From positions 1 to 38,247 of the forward strand of contig MEDZ01000045.1 in the NCBI GenBank assembly GCA_001724275.1: a stretch of DNA of 38,247 nt, in the 5' to 3' direction. This document shows, piece by piece, positions 15,447-24,427 of this stretch. A model generated the notes under the pieces. The model searched no databases. It worked only from the letters and a program-made list of their open reading frames with translations, and was not told where the DNA came from. The stretch's first letter is position 1. Every line of letters begins with the position of its first letter. Both the position numbers and the translations under genes were made by a program. The stretch comes from Gemmatimonadetes bacterium SCN 70-22 (GTDB lineage: Bacteria; Gemmatimonadota; Gemmatimonadetes; Gemmatimonadales; Gemmatimonadaceae).

Positions 15447-18434
15447 ATGCGACAGCGTCCTTGTCAGGGACTGGCCGTGATCATCATCCTCATCGCGGCC
15501 GCCCCGGTGGCGCACGCGCAGGGGAGCGGGACCATCACCGGCCGGATCACCGATCGCGCGACCGGCGCACCACTCGGCGACGCCCGCGTCACGCTCGTCG
15601 GTGTGCAGCGCGACGTTCGCACGAGCGAGACCGGGCAGTATCGCCTCACCGCGGTCACTCCTGGCATGGCACGCCTTCGCGTGCTGCGACTGGGGTACGC
15701 GGCGGCGTTGGACTCCGCCGTCGTCACGGCAGGAGGGGAGGTGACCGTCGACATCGCGCTCACCGCCACGATCACCCGGCTCGACCAGGTGACCATCAGT
15801 GCCACCGGCGCCACCGAGCGCCAGCGCGAGACCGGCAACAGCATCGCCGCCCTGCGGACCGACTCCATCCCGAGGGTGATCGTGAGCGGGGTGAACGACC
15901 TGCTCTCCTCGCGCGCGGCGAGCGTGACCGTCACGCAAACGAGCGGGACCAGTGGCACCGGTTCGCGCATCCGCATTCGCGGGTCCAACTCCGTGTCGCT
16001 GTCCAACGAGCCGCTGGTCATCATCGATGGCATCCGGTCGGTGACCGATCCGGGCGGCTCGACGATCAGCCTGGGCGGGCAGAACCCGACGCGGCTGGAC
16101 GACCTGAACCCCGACGACATCGAGGACATCGAGATCATCAAGGGGCCCGCGGCGGCGGCGCTCTACGGCACGGCCGCCGCCAATGGCGTCGTCCAGATCA
16201 CCACCAAGCGCGGCAAGTCGGGCCGGACGCGCTGGAGCTTCTACGGCGATGGCGGGCGGGTGGAGGACGTGTTCGACTACCCGGCCAACTTCGCGCGCGT
16301 GGGGACGCGCCCCAGCGGCGCCCGCACCACGGCGTGCACACTCGTCGATGTCGCCGACAACCGCTGTACCCCGAAGCCCGACTCGCTGGTCCACTGGACG
16401 CCGATCGAGGACGCCTCGGTCTTCGTGCGCGGGTGGCGGTCGAACTACGGCCTGAGCGCGGCGGGCGGCACCGACCGCACGCAGTATTACCTCGGCGGCG
16501 ACTACACCCGCGAGCAGGGGGTGTACTCCAACAACAGCGTGCGCAAGCAGGGGATTCGCGCCAACATCACCGGCCAGCTGAGCCCGCAGGCGGAGTTCTC
16601 GGCGAAGCTCGGCTACCACCAGGTGCGGGCGCGCCTTCCGCAGAACGACAACAACGACCTGAGCCCGATCGCCAACAGCGTCCTCGGCTCGGCGTTCGAC
16701 AATCCGGATACGCGCGGGTACATCTTCTATCCGCCGGCGCTGTACAGCCAGATCGGCGTCGACCAGGCGGTGGATCGCGTGACCGCCTCGCTCAACGGGA
16801 CGTGGCGCCCGCTGGGATGGCTGTCGGCCACGGGGCTTGGCGGGGTGGACTACGCGGGGCGCAGCGACCAGTCCGTCCTCCCCCCCGCCCTGATCGCCGG
16901 CCCCGACGAACGCACGCTCGGGCAGCGGCAGTCGAACCCCTACGGGCTCTGGACCTACACGGGGAATGCCAACGCCACGGCGACCTGGCGCCCCGTGGCC
17001 AGCATCGAGGCCAACAGCTCGCTCGGCACGCAGTTCAACCGCGAGATCGTGCACGGAACGCAGGCCTTCGGCCAGGGCCTGGCGGCCGGGACCGGTTCGC
17101 TCGGCGGGACCACCAGCGGCTTCGCCGTCAACGAGCAGAACCAGGAGATCGTGACGCTCGGCGTCTTTGCCCAGCAGCGCATCGCCTGGCGCGACAAGCT
17201 CTTCCTCACCGCGTCGCTTCGCGGCGACGACAACAGCAACTTCGGGCAGGACCTCGAGTTCGTCACGTATCCCGCCGCCTCGCTATCGTGGGTGGTCAAC
17301 GAGGAGTCGTGGTTCCCGCGGACGAACCTCGTGTCGTCGTTGCGCCTGCGGGCCGCCGCCGGCCAGTCGGGGCAGCGCCCCGGCTTCCGCAATGCGGTCA
17401 CGTTCTACAACACCATCGCGTACCGCCGCGCGGGGAGCGACGTGGGCGGGGTGGAGCTGGCCAACAACGTCGGCAACGCGACGCTCAAGCCGGAGAAGTC
17501 GACCGAGTTCGAGGGAGGGGTCGACCTGGGACTGTTCTCGGGGCGCGCTTCGCTGGAGTTGACGGCGTATCGCAAGACGACGCGCGACGCGCTCATCCAG
17601 CGCAACCTGCCGCCGTCGACGGGGGCCGCGACCCGCTACGAGAATCTCGGCGAGGTGACCAACAACGGCTACGAGGCCTCGCTCCAGGCCACCCTGGTCG
17701 ACACGCGCCCCGTGCGCCTCGACGTCAACGTGGTCGGATCGACGAACACCAACCGGCTCGTCACGTTGGGCGCCGGCGTCGACACGATCTTCTTCGGGCT
17801 CGGCGCGCTGGACGGCAACTTCGCGCAGCGCGTGGCCGAGGGGCACCCGGTGGGGGGCTACTGGCAGACGCCGTACACCTACGCCGACGCCAACGGCGAC
17901 GGGATCATCACCGCTGGCGAGGTGACGCTGGGGAACGACGTCACCTACCTCGGGGCGCCGCTCCCGAGCCGCGAGATGTCGATCACGCCGTCGCTCACGA
18001 TCTTCCGCCGGGTGCGCCTGACGGCGCTGCTGAACCACCGCGGCGGCTTCAAGATCTACAACGCCGGCGGCGAGTTCCGCTGCGCGGTCTTCGTGCGCTG
18101 CCAGGAGGCCTACGCCCCCGGCTCGTCGCTGGCGCTGCAGGCGCGCCGCGTGGCGGGGTTGCTCGGGACGAGCGCCGGCTACATCGAGGATGCCAGCTTC
18201 TGGAAGCTGCGCGAGGTGTCGCTGACCTTCGATGCCCCCGGCGAGTGGGCGCGCCGCCTGCGCTCCTCGTCGCTCAGCCTCACGATCGCCGGGCGCAACC
18301 TGGCGACGTGGACCGACTACACGGGCTTCGACCCGGAGATCAACTACAACGGCACCTCCAACTACAGCACCGCCGAGTTCTTCACCCAGCCGCCCGTCCG
18401 GTACCTGACGGCGCGCGTCGCGCTCGGGTGGTGA
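15447..18434 (+). CDS. SusC/RagA-family TonB-dependent outer-membrane transporter (pair 2)
   Basis: A 995-residue SusC-like receptor: short signal peptide ending APVAHAQ (about residue 25), carboxypeptidase-regulatory-like domain (GSGTITGRITDRATGAPLG), TonB plug (QVTISATGAT, SRIRIRGSNSVSLSN, EPLVIIDGIRS, IEIIKGPAAAALYGTAA), then a full barrel ending VALGW. Organisation matches pair 1, but the two differ clearly in the plug and barrel, so they should handle different cargo. The barrel contains DANGDGIITAGE (about 814-825), an EF-hand-like Ca2+ loop usual in SusC family members. The start is set by GGAGG 4 nt upstream. The SusD partner follows after 5 nt. Confidence 0.93.
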   Translation: MRQRPCQGLAVIIILIAAAPVAHAQGSGTITGRITDRATGAPLGDARVTLVGVQRDVRTSETGQYRLTAVTPGMARLRVLRLGYAAALDSAVVTAGGEVTVDIALTATITRLDQVTISATGATERQRETGNSIAALRTDSIPRVIVSGVNDLLSSRAASVTVTQTSGTSGTGSRIRIRGSNSVSLSNEPLVIIDGIRSVTDPGGSTISLGGQNPTRLDDLNPDDIEDIEIIKGPAAAALYGTAAANGVVQITTKRGKSGRTRWSFYGDGGRVEDVFDYPANFARVGTRPSGARTTACTLVDVADNRCTPKPDSLVHWTPIEDASVFVRGWRSNYGLSAAGGTDRTQYYLGGDYTREQGVYSNNSVRKQGIRANITGQLSPQAEFSAKLGYHQVRARLPQNDNNDLSPIANSVLGSAFDNPDTRGYIFYPPALYSQIGVDQAVDRVTASLNGTWRPLGWLSATGLGGVDYAGRSDQSVLPPALIAGPDERTLGQRQSNPYGLWTYTGNANATATWRPVASIEANSSLGTQFNREIVHGTQAFGQGLAAGTGSLGGTTSGFAVNEQNQEIVTLGVFAQQRIAWRDKLFLTASLRGDDNSNFGQDLEFVTYPAASLSWVVNEESWFPRTNLVSSLRLRAAAGQSGQRPGFRNAVTFYNTIAYRRAGSDVGGVELANNVGNATLKPEKSTEFEGGVDLGLFSGRASLELTAYRKTTRDALIQRNLPPSTGAATRYENLGEVTNNGYEASLQATLVDTRPVRLDVNVVGSTNTNRLVTLGAGVDTIFFGLGALDGNFAQRVAEGHPVGGYWQTPYTYADANGDGIITAGEVTLGNDVTYLGAPLPSREMSITPSLTIFRRVRLTALLNHRGGFKIYNAGGEFRCAVFVRCQEAYAPGSSLALQARRVAGLLGTSAGYIEDASFWKLREVSLTFDAPGEWARRLRSSSLSLTIAGRNLATWTDYTGFDPEINYNGTSNYSTAEFFTQPPVRYLTARVALGW

Positions 18435-18439
18435 TCGCC

Positions 18440-19795
18440 ATGACCCATCACGGAGACACTCCGCGCATGCCTGGACACATCTTCATCCGCCGAAGCGCGA
18501 TGGCCCTCGCCGCGCTGGCGCTCGTCGGCTGCAACCCCGACCGGGTGCTCGAAGTCGACGACGTCGACGTCGTGCGTCCCGGGAGCCTGGCCGGCAAGAG
18601 CGCGCTCCCCGCGCTCCGCACCGGCGTGCTCGGCTCGTTCCAGATCGCCTATTCGGGCGGCGGCGACCTCGCCAACGGAGGGCACGAGGGGCTCATCAAC
18701 CTCGGCGGCCTCTTCTCCGACGAGCTGGTCGACGCCGAGACGTTCAGCGATCGCATCAACCTCGACGCGCACCGGGTGACGGCGGCCAACGGCTCGATGG
18801 TCGCCCTCTTCCTCGACCTGAGCCGTGCCCGGGCGGCCGCGTCGGCGGCCGCGCGCAAGTACGCGCAGTTCGATCCGGGCTCCGACGGGCACGCGGAGAT
18901 GATCGCCATCGACGCCTTCGCGCACATCCTCTTCGGCGAGCACTACTGCTCTGGCGTCCCGTTCAGCACCATCACCGACGACGAGGCGCTCGTCTACGGC
19001 GATCCGCTGGCGCGCGACGAGATCTTCCAGGTGGCGGTCGCGAAGTTCGACTCGGTCATCGCCATGGCTCGGGCGATCCAGGACGGCGACCTCGAGGCGC
19101 TCGCGCGCGTGGGCAAGGGGCGCGCGCTGGTGAACCTCGCGCGCTGGAGCGAGGCGGCGACGGCGGTGGCCGGCGTATCCACAAGCTTCCGCTACGTCAT
19201 CGAGTCGTCGACCAACTCCAACCGCCAGCGCAACGGCATCTGGCACTACTTCTACAACGGGGCGTCGTTCAGCGTCGCCGATCGAGAGGGCGGCGTTGGG
19301 CTCCCGTTCGCCTCGGCGGGCGATCCGCGCATCGGTGCGCTGGACACGGGTGGCCCCGGCTTCGACGGCGAGACGAGGCTCATCATCGCGCGAAAGTATC
19401 CCGAGGCGTCGACGCCGACGGTCCTGGCCGACGGCGTGGAGGCGCGGCTGATCCAGGCCGAGGCGGCGCTTCGCGCCGGCGACGCCCCCGCGATGTTCGC
19501 GACACTCGACGCCCTGCGGCTGGGGATCGGGCTTGGCCCGCTGGCCGATCCGGGGACGCCGGGCGCGCGCGAGGACCTCCTGTTCTCCGAGCGCGCGAAC
19601 TGGTTGTACCTGACGGCGCATCGCACGGGTGACCTGCGGCGCCTGGTACGGCAGTACGGGCGTCCGGTCGCGTCGGTCTACCCGTCGGGCGCCTACTTCA
19701 AGGGTGGTGTCTACGGATCCGACTACGTCATCCCCGTGTCGGCCGACGAGCGCAACAATCCCAGGTTCCAGGGGTGCATCGACCGCGATCCGTGA
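18440..19795 (+). CDS. SusD/RagB-family outer-membrane lipoprotein (pair 2)
   Basis: A 451-residue lipoprotein with lipobox LVGC (Cys31 from the ATG at 18440). Family features are the N-terminal segment after the cysteine, the helical EVDDVDVVRPGSLAGKSA region, EARLIQAEAALRAGD in the TPR-like core and the C-terminal ERANWLYLTAHRTGDLRRLVRQYG. An internal ATG at 18467 with GGAG upstream would give a shorter leader and is an alternative start; both keep the lipobox. It would capture ligand for the adjacent SusC. As with pair 1 no degradative enzyme is fused or immediately downstream, so the nutrient is unknown. Confidence 0.9.
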   Translation: MTHHGDTPRMPGHIFIRRSAMALAALALVGCNPDRVLEVDDVDVVRPGSLAGKSALPALRTGVLGSFQIAYSGGGDLANGGHEGLINLGGLFSDELVDAETFSDRINLDAHRVTAANGSMVALFLDLSRARAAASAAARKYAQFDPGSDGHAEMIAIDAFAHILFGEHYCSGVPFSTITDDEALVYGDPLARDEIFQVAVAKFDSVIAMARAIQDGDLEALARVGKGRALVNLARWSEAATAVAGVSTSFRYVIESSTNSNRQRNGIWHYFYNGASFSVADREGGVGLPFASAGDPRIGALDTGGPGFDGETRLIIARKYPEASTPTVLADGVEARLIQAEAALRAGDAPAMFATLDALRLGIGLGPLADPGTPGAREDLLFSERANWLYLTAHRTGDLRRLVRQYGRPVASVYPSGAYFKGGVYGSDYVIPVSADERNNPRFQGCIDRDP

Positions 19796-19830
19796 GGTGG
19801 CGTGAGACCTTCTCACCGGAGGGGGAGAAC

Positions 19831-19875
19831 GGCAGGCGTCTCGCGGCGCGCCGTGTCGCGCCGCGGGCGCCTGTC
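19831..19875. terminator. Long hairpin between convergent susD-like and SAM hydroxide adenosyltransferase genes
   Basis: Inner stem GCGGCGCG (19843-19850) pairs with 19857-19864 across a 6-nt loop; outer stem 19831-19838 pairs with 19868-19875 with one G-T wobble and a small internal loop. Its position 36 nt after the susD-like stop supports a terminator. Confidence 0.5.
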
Positions 19876-19911
19876 GTCACGCCCGCGGGGGTCCCGCCCG
19901 CGGTCGCCGCC

Positions 19912-20670
19912 TCATGGATGCTGGCCGCGGTACCAGACGACGGTGGCCCCGCGCGCGAGGCCGAGGACGGCCGCGGCGCTCCCCTCGCGCACCGCGATCT
20001 CGAGGAGGCCGCTGGACCCGCTGATGGCCACCGGCGCGCCGGCGGCGACGTCGGCGTAGGTCGCGCGAATGGGGACCGGGCGTCCGCCAGCCGCAACGAC
20101 GCCGCTGCGCGCCCCCAGCAGGTTGGTGATGGCGTTGCCGAAGCGGTCGATGGCGATCACCTCGCCCACCACGGCCCCGTCCTCGCGGCGCACCGCCTCG
20201 CGCGTGCGGCGCATCACCGGGGCGTCGAGCGGCGCGCCCAGGTGGTCGAGCGGCATGCCCAGCGCCAGCGCCGCCGCCGCCGGGGCGAAGACGTCGCGCC
20301 CGTGGAAGGTGCGCGACGCCGACGGGGGGACGGCCAGCCCCACCGCCCGTGCCCCCGCCAGGAGCAACGCGGGCGACAGCACGCCGTTGTCCGGCCCCAC
20401 CAGGAAGCGCCGGTCGCTCTCCACCGCCATGCACCGGCGCGGTGTCCCGACGCCGGGATCGACCACCGCCAGGTGCACCGTCCCCTCCGGAAAGCGCCGC
20501 CAGTACCGCGCCAGGGTGAGCCGCGCCAGCTCGATGTCCTGGGGCGGGATGTCGTGCGCGAGGTCCACCAGCGTCGCCTCGGGGGCGAGCGAGAGGAGGA
20601 CCCCCTTCATCTCCGCCACGTAGCCGTCGGCGGTCCCGAAGTCGGTGAGCAGGGTGACGATGGGGCGCAT
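19912..20670 (-). CDS. S-adenosyl-L-methionine hydroxide adenosyltransferase (DUF62 family)
   Basis: A 252-residue enzyme that splits SAM with water into adenosine and methionine. Family motifs are TDFGTADGYVAEMKG at residues 9-23, VVDPGVGTPRR around 69-79 and VGPDNGVLSP at 91-100, with IDRFGNAITN in the C-terminal domain. The Asp-Arg-His set of the hydroxide-using members is present (D71, R78, H123 in FHGRDVF), whereas fluorinases and chlorinases of the same fold change these. So hydrolysis, not halogenation, is expected. The ATG at 20668-20670 shares one base with the preceding MATE stop. It ends the nrnA-mrp-MATE operon; no shared pathway is obvious beyond SAM and nucleoside housekeeping. 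Confidence 0.9.
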   Translation of the reverse strand: MRPIVTLLTDFGTADGYVAEMKGVLLSLAPEATLVDLAHDIPPQDIELARLTLARYWRRFPEGTVHLAVVDPGVGTPRRCMAVESDRRFLVGPDNGVLSPALLLAGARAVGLAVPPSASRTFHGRDVFAPAAAALALGMPLDHLGAPLDAPVMRRTREAVRREDGAVVGEVIAIDRFGNAITNLLGARSGVVAAGGRPVPIRATYADVAAGAPVAISGSSGLLEIAVREGSAAAVLGLARGATVVWYRGQHP

Positions 20671-22106
20671 CACACAGTCTTGCGCTTCCACCGCCCGCTC
20701 CGCCAGAGGAGCATCATCGCCACCCCGCGCCCGGCGGCGGTCACCGAGATGGCCCACCAGATCCCGACCGGCCCCCAGAGCGCCGCCCACCACGCCGCCA
20801 GCGGGATGCGGAGCGCCGTCAGCGCCGTGGAGGTGATCATCGGCGGGACGGTGTCGCCCGCCCCGCCCAGCGCCCCCTCCAGCACGATCTCCGCCGGGAG
20901 GAGAAGCTGCGACAGCGCGTTGATGCGCAGGTACATCGCCGTCTCGTCCACCACCGTGGGGTCGTTGGTGAAGGCCAGCGCCAGGCGTTCGGGGATGGCC
21001 AGCGAGGCGGTCGCCATCACGAGGGCGGGGAGCATCCCGAAGCCCATCGTGATCCACCCGGCGCGCTCGGCGCGCGCCACCTGCCGGGCGCCGAGGTTCT
21101 GTCCGACGATGGCGGCGGCCGCCGCGCCGAAGCCGACGCCGATCATGTAGAGCCAGCTCTCGATGCGGTGCCCGAGGCCGAGCGCGGCCAGCGCCGGCGT
21201 CCCGAAGTGCGTCGTGGTGCGGGTCATCGCGACGTAGATGAACGAGAAGATCACCCCGGTCACCGCCGTCGGGAGGCCGATGCGGAGGACGCGCGACACC
21301 ACGGCGAGGGTGGCCCCCAGCTCACCGCGGTGCGCGAGGCGCCGCGCCGTTTCGGCCGACCCGGACATGACGTACGGCGCCCCTTCCGACAGGTGCAAAG
21401 CCTCGCTCCCCACCCGGCGCCCGGGGGCGCGCAACATCCCGCGCCGGCGCAGGAGCCAGGTGCCGATGGCGAAGGCGGCGCCACGCGTCGCGACCAGCGC
21501 CACCGCCGCTCCCGTGATCCCCAGGCGCGGCGCGCCCCACCACCCGAGGATCAGCACCGGGTCGAGCAGGAGGGTGCAGGCGACGGAGACGGTGAGGAGG
21601 ACCAGCGGCGTGCGCGTGTCGCCCGAGGCGCGGAAGGTCGCGTCGACGCAGAAGTAGCCGTAGATGAGCGGAAGGCCGAGGAAGTAGGTGCGCAGGTAGT
21701 CGCGGGCGAGCGCGGTGACCTCGGGCGGCGTCTGCATGAAGGCGAAGAGCGCGTCCACCGAGAGCGCCCCCGCCACCCCCACCACGAGCCCCAGGGCGAG
21801 CGTGAAGAGAATCGCCCCGCCGGCCACGCGCGCCGCCTCGTCCGGATTGCCCTCGCCATGCCGACGCGCCGCGAGCGCCGTGACGCCCAGCGCGACCCCC
21901 TCGGCGATGGCGACGACGAGCCAGACCCAGAAGACGCCGGTCGAAACCGCGGCCAGCCCCTCGGGACCGATGCGCGTGCCGACCCAGTACGCGTCCATCG
22001 ACGCGAACAGGGTCATGAGGAGGTTGGACGCGACCGCCGGGAGGGCGACCCGGCGGATGACCCGGGGGAGGTGGTCGTCGACCAGCGCCCCGCTGGCCAG
22101 GCTCAC
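20670..22106 (-). CDS. MATE-family multidrug/toxin efflux transporter
   Basis: A 478-residue membrane protein with 12 predicted TM segments in two similar halves, each beginning with the MATE pattern (PAVASNLLMTLFASMDAYWVG in the first, GLPTAVTGVIFSFIYVAM in the second) and the family GxxxGAAxAxxVGQNLGA segment in the second half (GVGFGAAAAAIVGQNLGA). It would export cationic drugs or metabolites against Na+ or H+. I chose GTG at 22104-22106 because it overlaps the mrp stop (GTGA) and begins just before TM1; the longer frame adds 78 non-conserved residues. Translation is probably coupled to Mrp upstream and to the SAM hydrolase downstream. Confidence 0.92.
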   Translation of the reverse strand: MSLASGALVDDHLPRVIRRVALPAVASNLLMTLFASMDAYWVGTRIGPEGLAAVSTGVFWVWLVVAIAEGVALGVTALAARRHGEGNPDEAARVAGGAILFTLALGLVVGVAGALSVDALFAFMQTPPEVTALARDYLRTYFLGLPLIYGYFCVDATFRASGDTRTPLVLLTVSVACTLLLDPVLILGWWGAPRLGITGAAVALVATRGAAFAIGTWLLRRRGMLRAPGRRVGSEALHLSEGAPYVMSGSAETARRLAHRGELGATLAVVSRVLRIGLPTAVTGVIFSFIYVAMTRTTTHFGTPALAALGLGHRIESWLYMIGVGFGAAAAAIVGQNLGARQVARAERAGWITMGFGMLPALVMATASLAIPERLALAFTNDPTVVDETAMYLRINALSQLLLPAEIVLEGALGGAGDTVPPMITSTALTALRIPLAAWWAALWGPVGIWWAISVTAAGRGVAMMLLWRSGRWKRKTV

Positions 22107-23230
22107 GCCACGGCGCCCAACAACGAAGCCACTCGCTCGGCCAGCGCGGCGAGCGCCCGGGCCGCCGGCGACTCCGCGTCGGCCAGCACCACGGGGCGCC
22201 CCGTCTCTCCCCCTTCCATCACCCGCGGGTACAGCGGCACCTGCGACAGGAGCGGGAGGGCGCACTCCTCGGCCAGGCGCTGCCCGCCCCCCGAACCGAA
22301 GAGCGCCGTCGGCTTGCCGCAGTGCGGGCACTCGAACCACGACATGTTCTCGACGATGCCCAGCACCGGGACGCCGGTGCGCTGGAACATCTTGACCCCG
22401 CGCAGCGCGTCGCCGACCGCGACCTCCTGCGGCGTGGTGACGATGATCGCCCCCGTCACCTGCGTGGCCTGCACCAGCGAGAGCTGGGCGTCGCCCGTTC
22501 CCGGCGGCATGTCGACGATGAGGAAGTCGAGCGCGCCCCAGTTCACGTCGCGCAGGAACTGCGTGGTGATCTTCATGACGATGGGGCCACGCCAGATGGC
22601 CGGCTGGTCGCGCTCGATCAGCAGCCCCAACGAGATGAGCTTCACCCCATGCGCCTCGTGCGGGATGATCTTCTCGTTCTCGACCATGGGCGCGCCCGCG
22701 ACGCCCATCATCCGCGGGATGTTGGGGCCGTAGATGTCGGCATCCATGAGCCCCACCCGGAGCCCGCGCCTGGCCAGCGCGACCGCCAGGTTCACGGCGA
22801 CGGTGGACTTCCCCACCCCGCCCTTCCCCGACGACACGGCGACGATGCGCCCCAACTGCGGATAGGCGACGGGCGGCGGCACGCTCGGGCGCGGCGCGGC
22901 CGGGCGATCGTCCATCACGGGGAGGGCGCGCGCCCCGCCGGCGGCGGGCTGCCCCCCGCGCGCGGCGCGACGCCCCGGCGCCACCTCCGATGCGTCGCGC
23001 AACTCCACCTGCACATTCGTGACCCCTTCAACCTCCTCCACCGCCCGGCGCACGTCGCGCACCAGCGTGGCCTCGTCCTCGGGCGAGAGGACCACCGTCA
23101 GGTGCACCCTCCCCTCGAGCGTCGTCCCGATGTCACGCACCAGCTGGCTGGTGAGGACGTCCTCGCCCGTGCGAGGGTTGCGGATGGCGGAGAGCGCCCG
23201 CCCGATGCGTTCCTGCAGCGTGGTGGCCAT
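22103..23230 (-). CDS. apbC: Mrp/ApbC iron-sulfur cluster carrier ATPase
   Basis: A 375-residue P-loop ATPase that binds and delivers Fe-S clusters. An N-terminal DUF59/MIP18-like domain (about residues 5-80, with LTSQLVRDIGTTLEG) is joined by a Pro/Ala-rich linker to the Mrp ATPase: deviant Walker A GKGGVGKST at 135-143, MDADIYGPNIPRMMG, IVDMPPGTGD near 238-247 and the cluster-binding C301-x2-C304 (CPHC). Length and domain order are standard. The ATG at 23228-23230 follows the nrnA-like stop by 54 bp. It supports Fe-S assembly, for example for quinone, molybdenum or nucleotide enzymes nearby, but no direct partner is coded here. Confidence 0.94.
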   Translation of the reverse strand: MATTLQERIGRALSAIRNPRTGEDVLTSQLVRDIGTTLEGRVHLTVVLSPEDEATLVRDVRRAVEEVEGVTNVQVELRDASEVAPGRRAARGGQPAAGGARALPVMDDRPAAPRPSVPPPVAYPQLGRIVAVSSGKGGVGKSTVAVNLAVALARRGLRVGLMDADIYGPNIPRMMGVAGAPMVENEKIIPHEAHGVKLISLGLLIERDQPAIWRGPIVMKITTQFLRDVNWGALDFLIVDMPPGTGDAQLSLVQATQVTGAIIVTTPQEVAVGDALRGVKMFQRTGVPVLGIVENMSWFECPHCGKPTALFGSGGGQRLAEECALPLLSQVPLYPRVMEGGETGRPVVLADAESPAARALAALAERVASLLGAVA

Positions 23231-23284
23231 ATGTCGTGCGTGATGAGCTGGTCGATGAAGGAAGGGGAGCAGCAGACGACGGCG

Positions 23285-24358
23285 TCATTCCGTCGATGCC
23301 GGGACGGGCTCGCCCACATAGGCGCGGGCCGCCTCGACGACCCGGTCGCGGACCGCCTCGAGCGTCCCCGGGATCAACGCCCCGGAGGCCTTGGCGTGCC
23401 CGCCCCCCCCGAAGTCGCGCGCGAAGCGGTTGACGTCCACGTCGCCCGTGCTCCGGAAGGAGACCTTCACCTTGCCGTAGCCCAGGTCGCGGAAGAAGAG
23501 CGCGAGCCGCGTCCCGGCGATGGAGCGCGGGTGCTCCACGATCCCGTCCAGGTCCTCGGGGCTCACCTCGTAGCGCTCCAGCGCATCGGCGGTGACGCAG
23601 ATCCACGAGATCCCGTGCACCGGGTCGTGCCCCAACGACTGCAGCGAGTCGCGCAGCAGGAGGAGGCGTCCGGTGGAGACCGACGCATAGATGCGGCGAT
23701 ACATCTCCTCGGGATCGACACCGCACTGCAGCAGCGTGGCCGCGATGGCGTGGCAGCGCGGCGTCGTGTTCGAGTAGCGGAACCCCCCGGTGTCGGTCAG
23801 GATCGCCGTGTACAGCGCCTGGGCGATGGGCGGCGTGATCTCCAGCTCCAGGACCGACGCGAAGTCGAAGAGGAGCTCGCCGGTGGCGCAGGCGTCGGTG
23901 TCGTCCAGCACGATCTCTCCCGCCGGCTCGTCGGTCGGGACGTGGTGGTCGATGACCATGCGCGGGACGGTCATGGCGCGCACGGTGTCGGCCAGCGCCC
24001 CCAGCCGCCTCATGTCGCTCACGTCGAGCGCGATCACGGCGTCGACGCCCTTGAGCCCCGCCGCCCCCTTCGCGGTCCGGTCGGTGATGTCGCCTCCCAG
24101 CAGGTAGCTGAAGATGGAGGGCCAGGGGGTCGGGTTCACCACCCGCACCTGCACGCCCAGCTGGGGGAGGAGCCGGGCGAGCGCGGAGACGGAGCCCGCC
24201 GCGTCGCCATCGGCGTTGATGTGCGTCGTGAGGGCAACCAGCGGCGTGTGCTTGAGCGTGTCGGCGATGCGCAGGATGGCTTCGCGACGCGCGGGAGGGA
24301 CGGTGAGCAGTCCGGTCAGTGGCACGGAAGGTGGGGACAAGCGAAAGCGGCGCTCCAT
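23285..24358 (-). CDS. DHH/DHHA1 phosphoesterase, NrnA-like (oligoribonuclease / PAP or c-di-AMP-type hydrolase)
   Basis: A 357-residue soluble phosphoesterase. The DHH domain shows HINADGDAAGS at 46-56, DVSDMRRLG at 112-120 and DHH at 137-139; the C-terminal DHHA1 domain has GGGGHAKASG at 317-326. These Mn-dependent enzymes degrade nanoRNA or 3'-phosphoadenosine 5'-phosphate, and some hydrolyse cyclic di-AMP. The ATG at 24356-24358 lies inside a strong hairpin; a GTG at residue 12 (24325) is a plausible alternative, and the first 11 residues are not conserved. It heads the nrnA-mrp-MATE-SAM hydrolase operon. There is no separate GGDEF or DAC domain, so nanoRNA/pAp turnover is the default role. 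Confidence 0.88.
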   Translation of the reverse strand: MERRFRLSPPSVPLTGLLTVPPARREAILRIADTLKHTPLVALTTHINADGDAAGSVSALARLLPQLGVQVRVVNPTPWPSIFSYLLGGDITDRTAKGAAGLKGVDAVIALDVSDMRRLGALADTVRAMTVPRMVIDHHVPTDEPAGEIVLDDTDACATGELLFDFASVLELEITPPIAQALYTAILTDTGGFRYSNTTPRCHAIAATLLQCGVDPEEMYRRIYASVSTGRLLLLRDSLQSLGHDPVHGISWICVTADALERYEVSPEDLDGIVEHPRSIAGTRLALFFRDLGYGKVKVSFRSTGDVDVNRFARDFGGGGHAKASGALIPGTLEAVRDRVVEAARAYVGEPVPASTE

Positions 24359-24370
24359 CCGGAGCGCCGC
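24347..24370. terminator. 10-bp perfect hairpin over the nrnA-like start codon
   Basis: GCGGCGCTCC at 24347-24356 pairs with 24361-24370 around a 4-nt loop. On the minus strand it is followed by TTTCGCTTGT, so it could end the upstream permease transcript (stop at 24428). It also covers the ATG at 24356-24358. Confidence 0.5.
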
Positions 24371-24427
24371 TGGTAAAGTAACAGCTTCGCCGGGGCAACG
24401 GCTGTGCCCGCGCCCCAGTGGAAGCCG

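Noticed and set aside
15299-19795. A single very long open frame spanning the second susC-like gene and its susD-like neighbour
   Set aside because: Over the susC part it encodes Arg/Pro/Gly/His-rich sequence without signals or conserved motifs, while another frame gives a full SusC protein. Only the last 451 codons (susD-like) are real; the rest is a high-GC artefact.
7450-19795. A full polysaccharide-utilisation locus with named substrate
   Set aside because: Two SusC/SusD pairs are present, but the only enzyme is one GHL10 protein, with no sensor kinase, other glycosidase or sugar transporter. A substrate cannot be assigned.
19912-20670. SAM-dependent halogenase (fluorinase/chlorinase)
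   Set aside because: The Asp-Arg-His residues of hydroxide-using members are present (D71, R78, H123); halogenases replace them.
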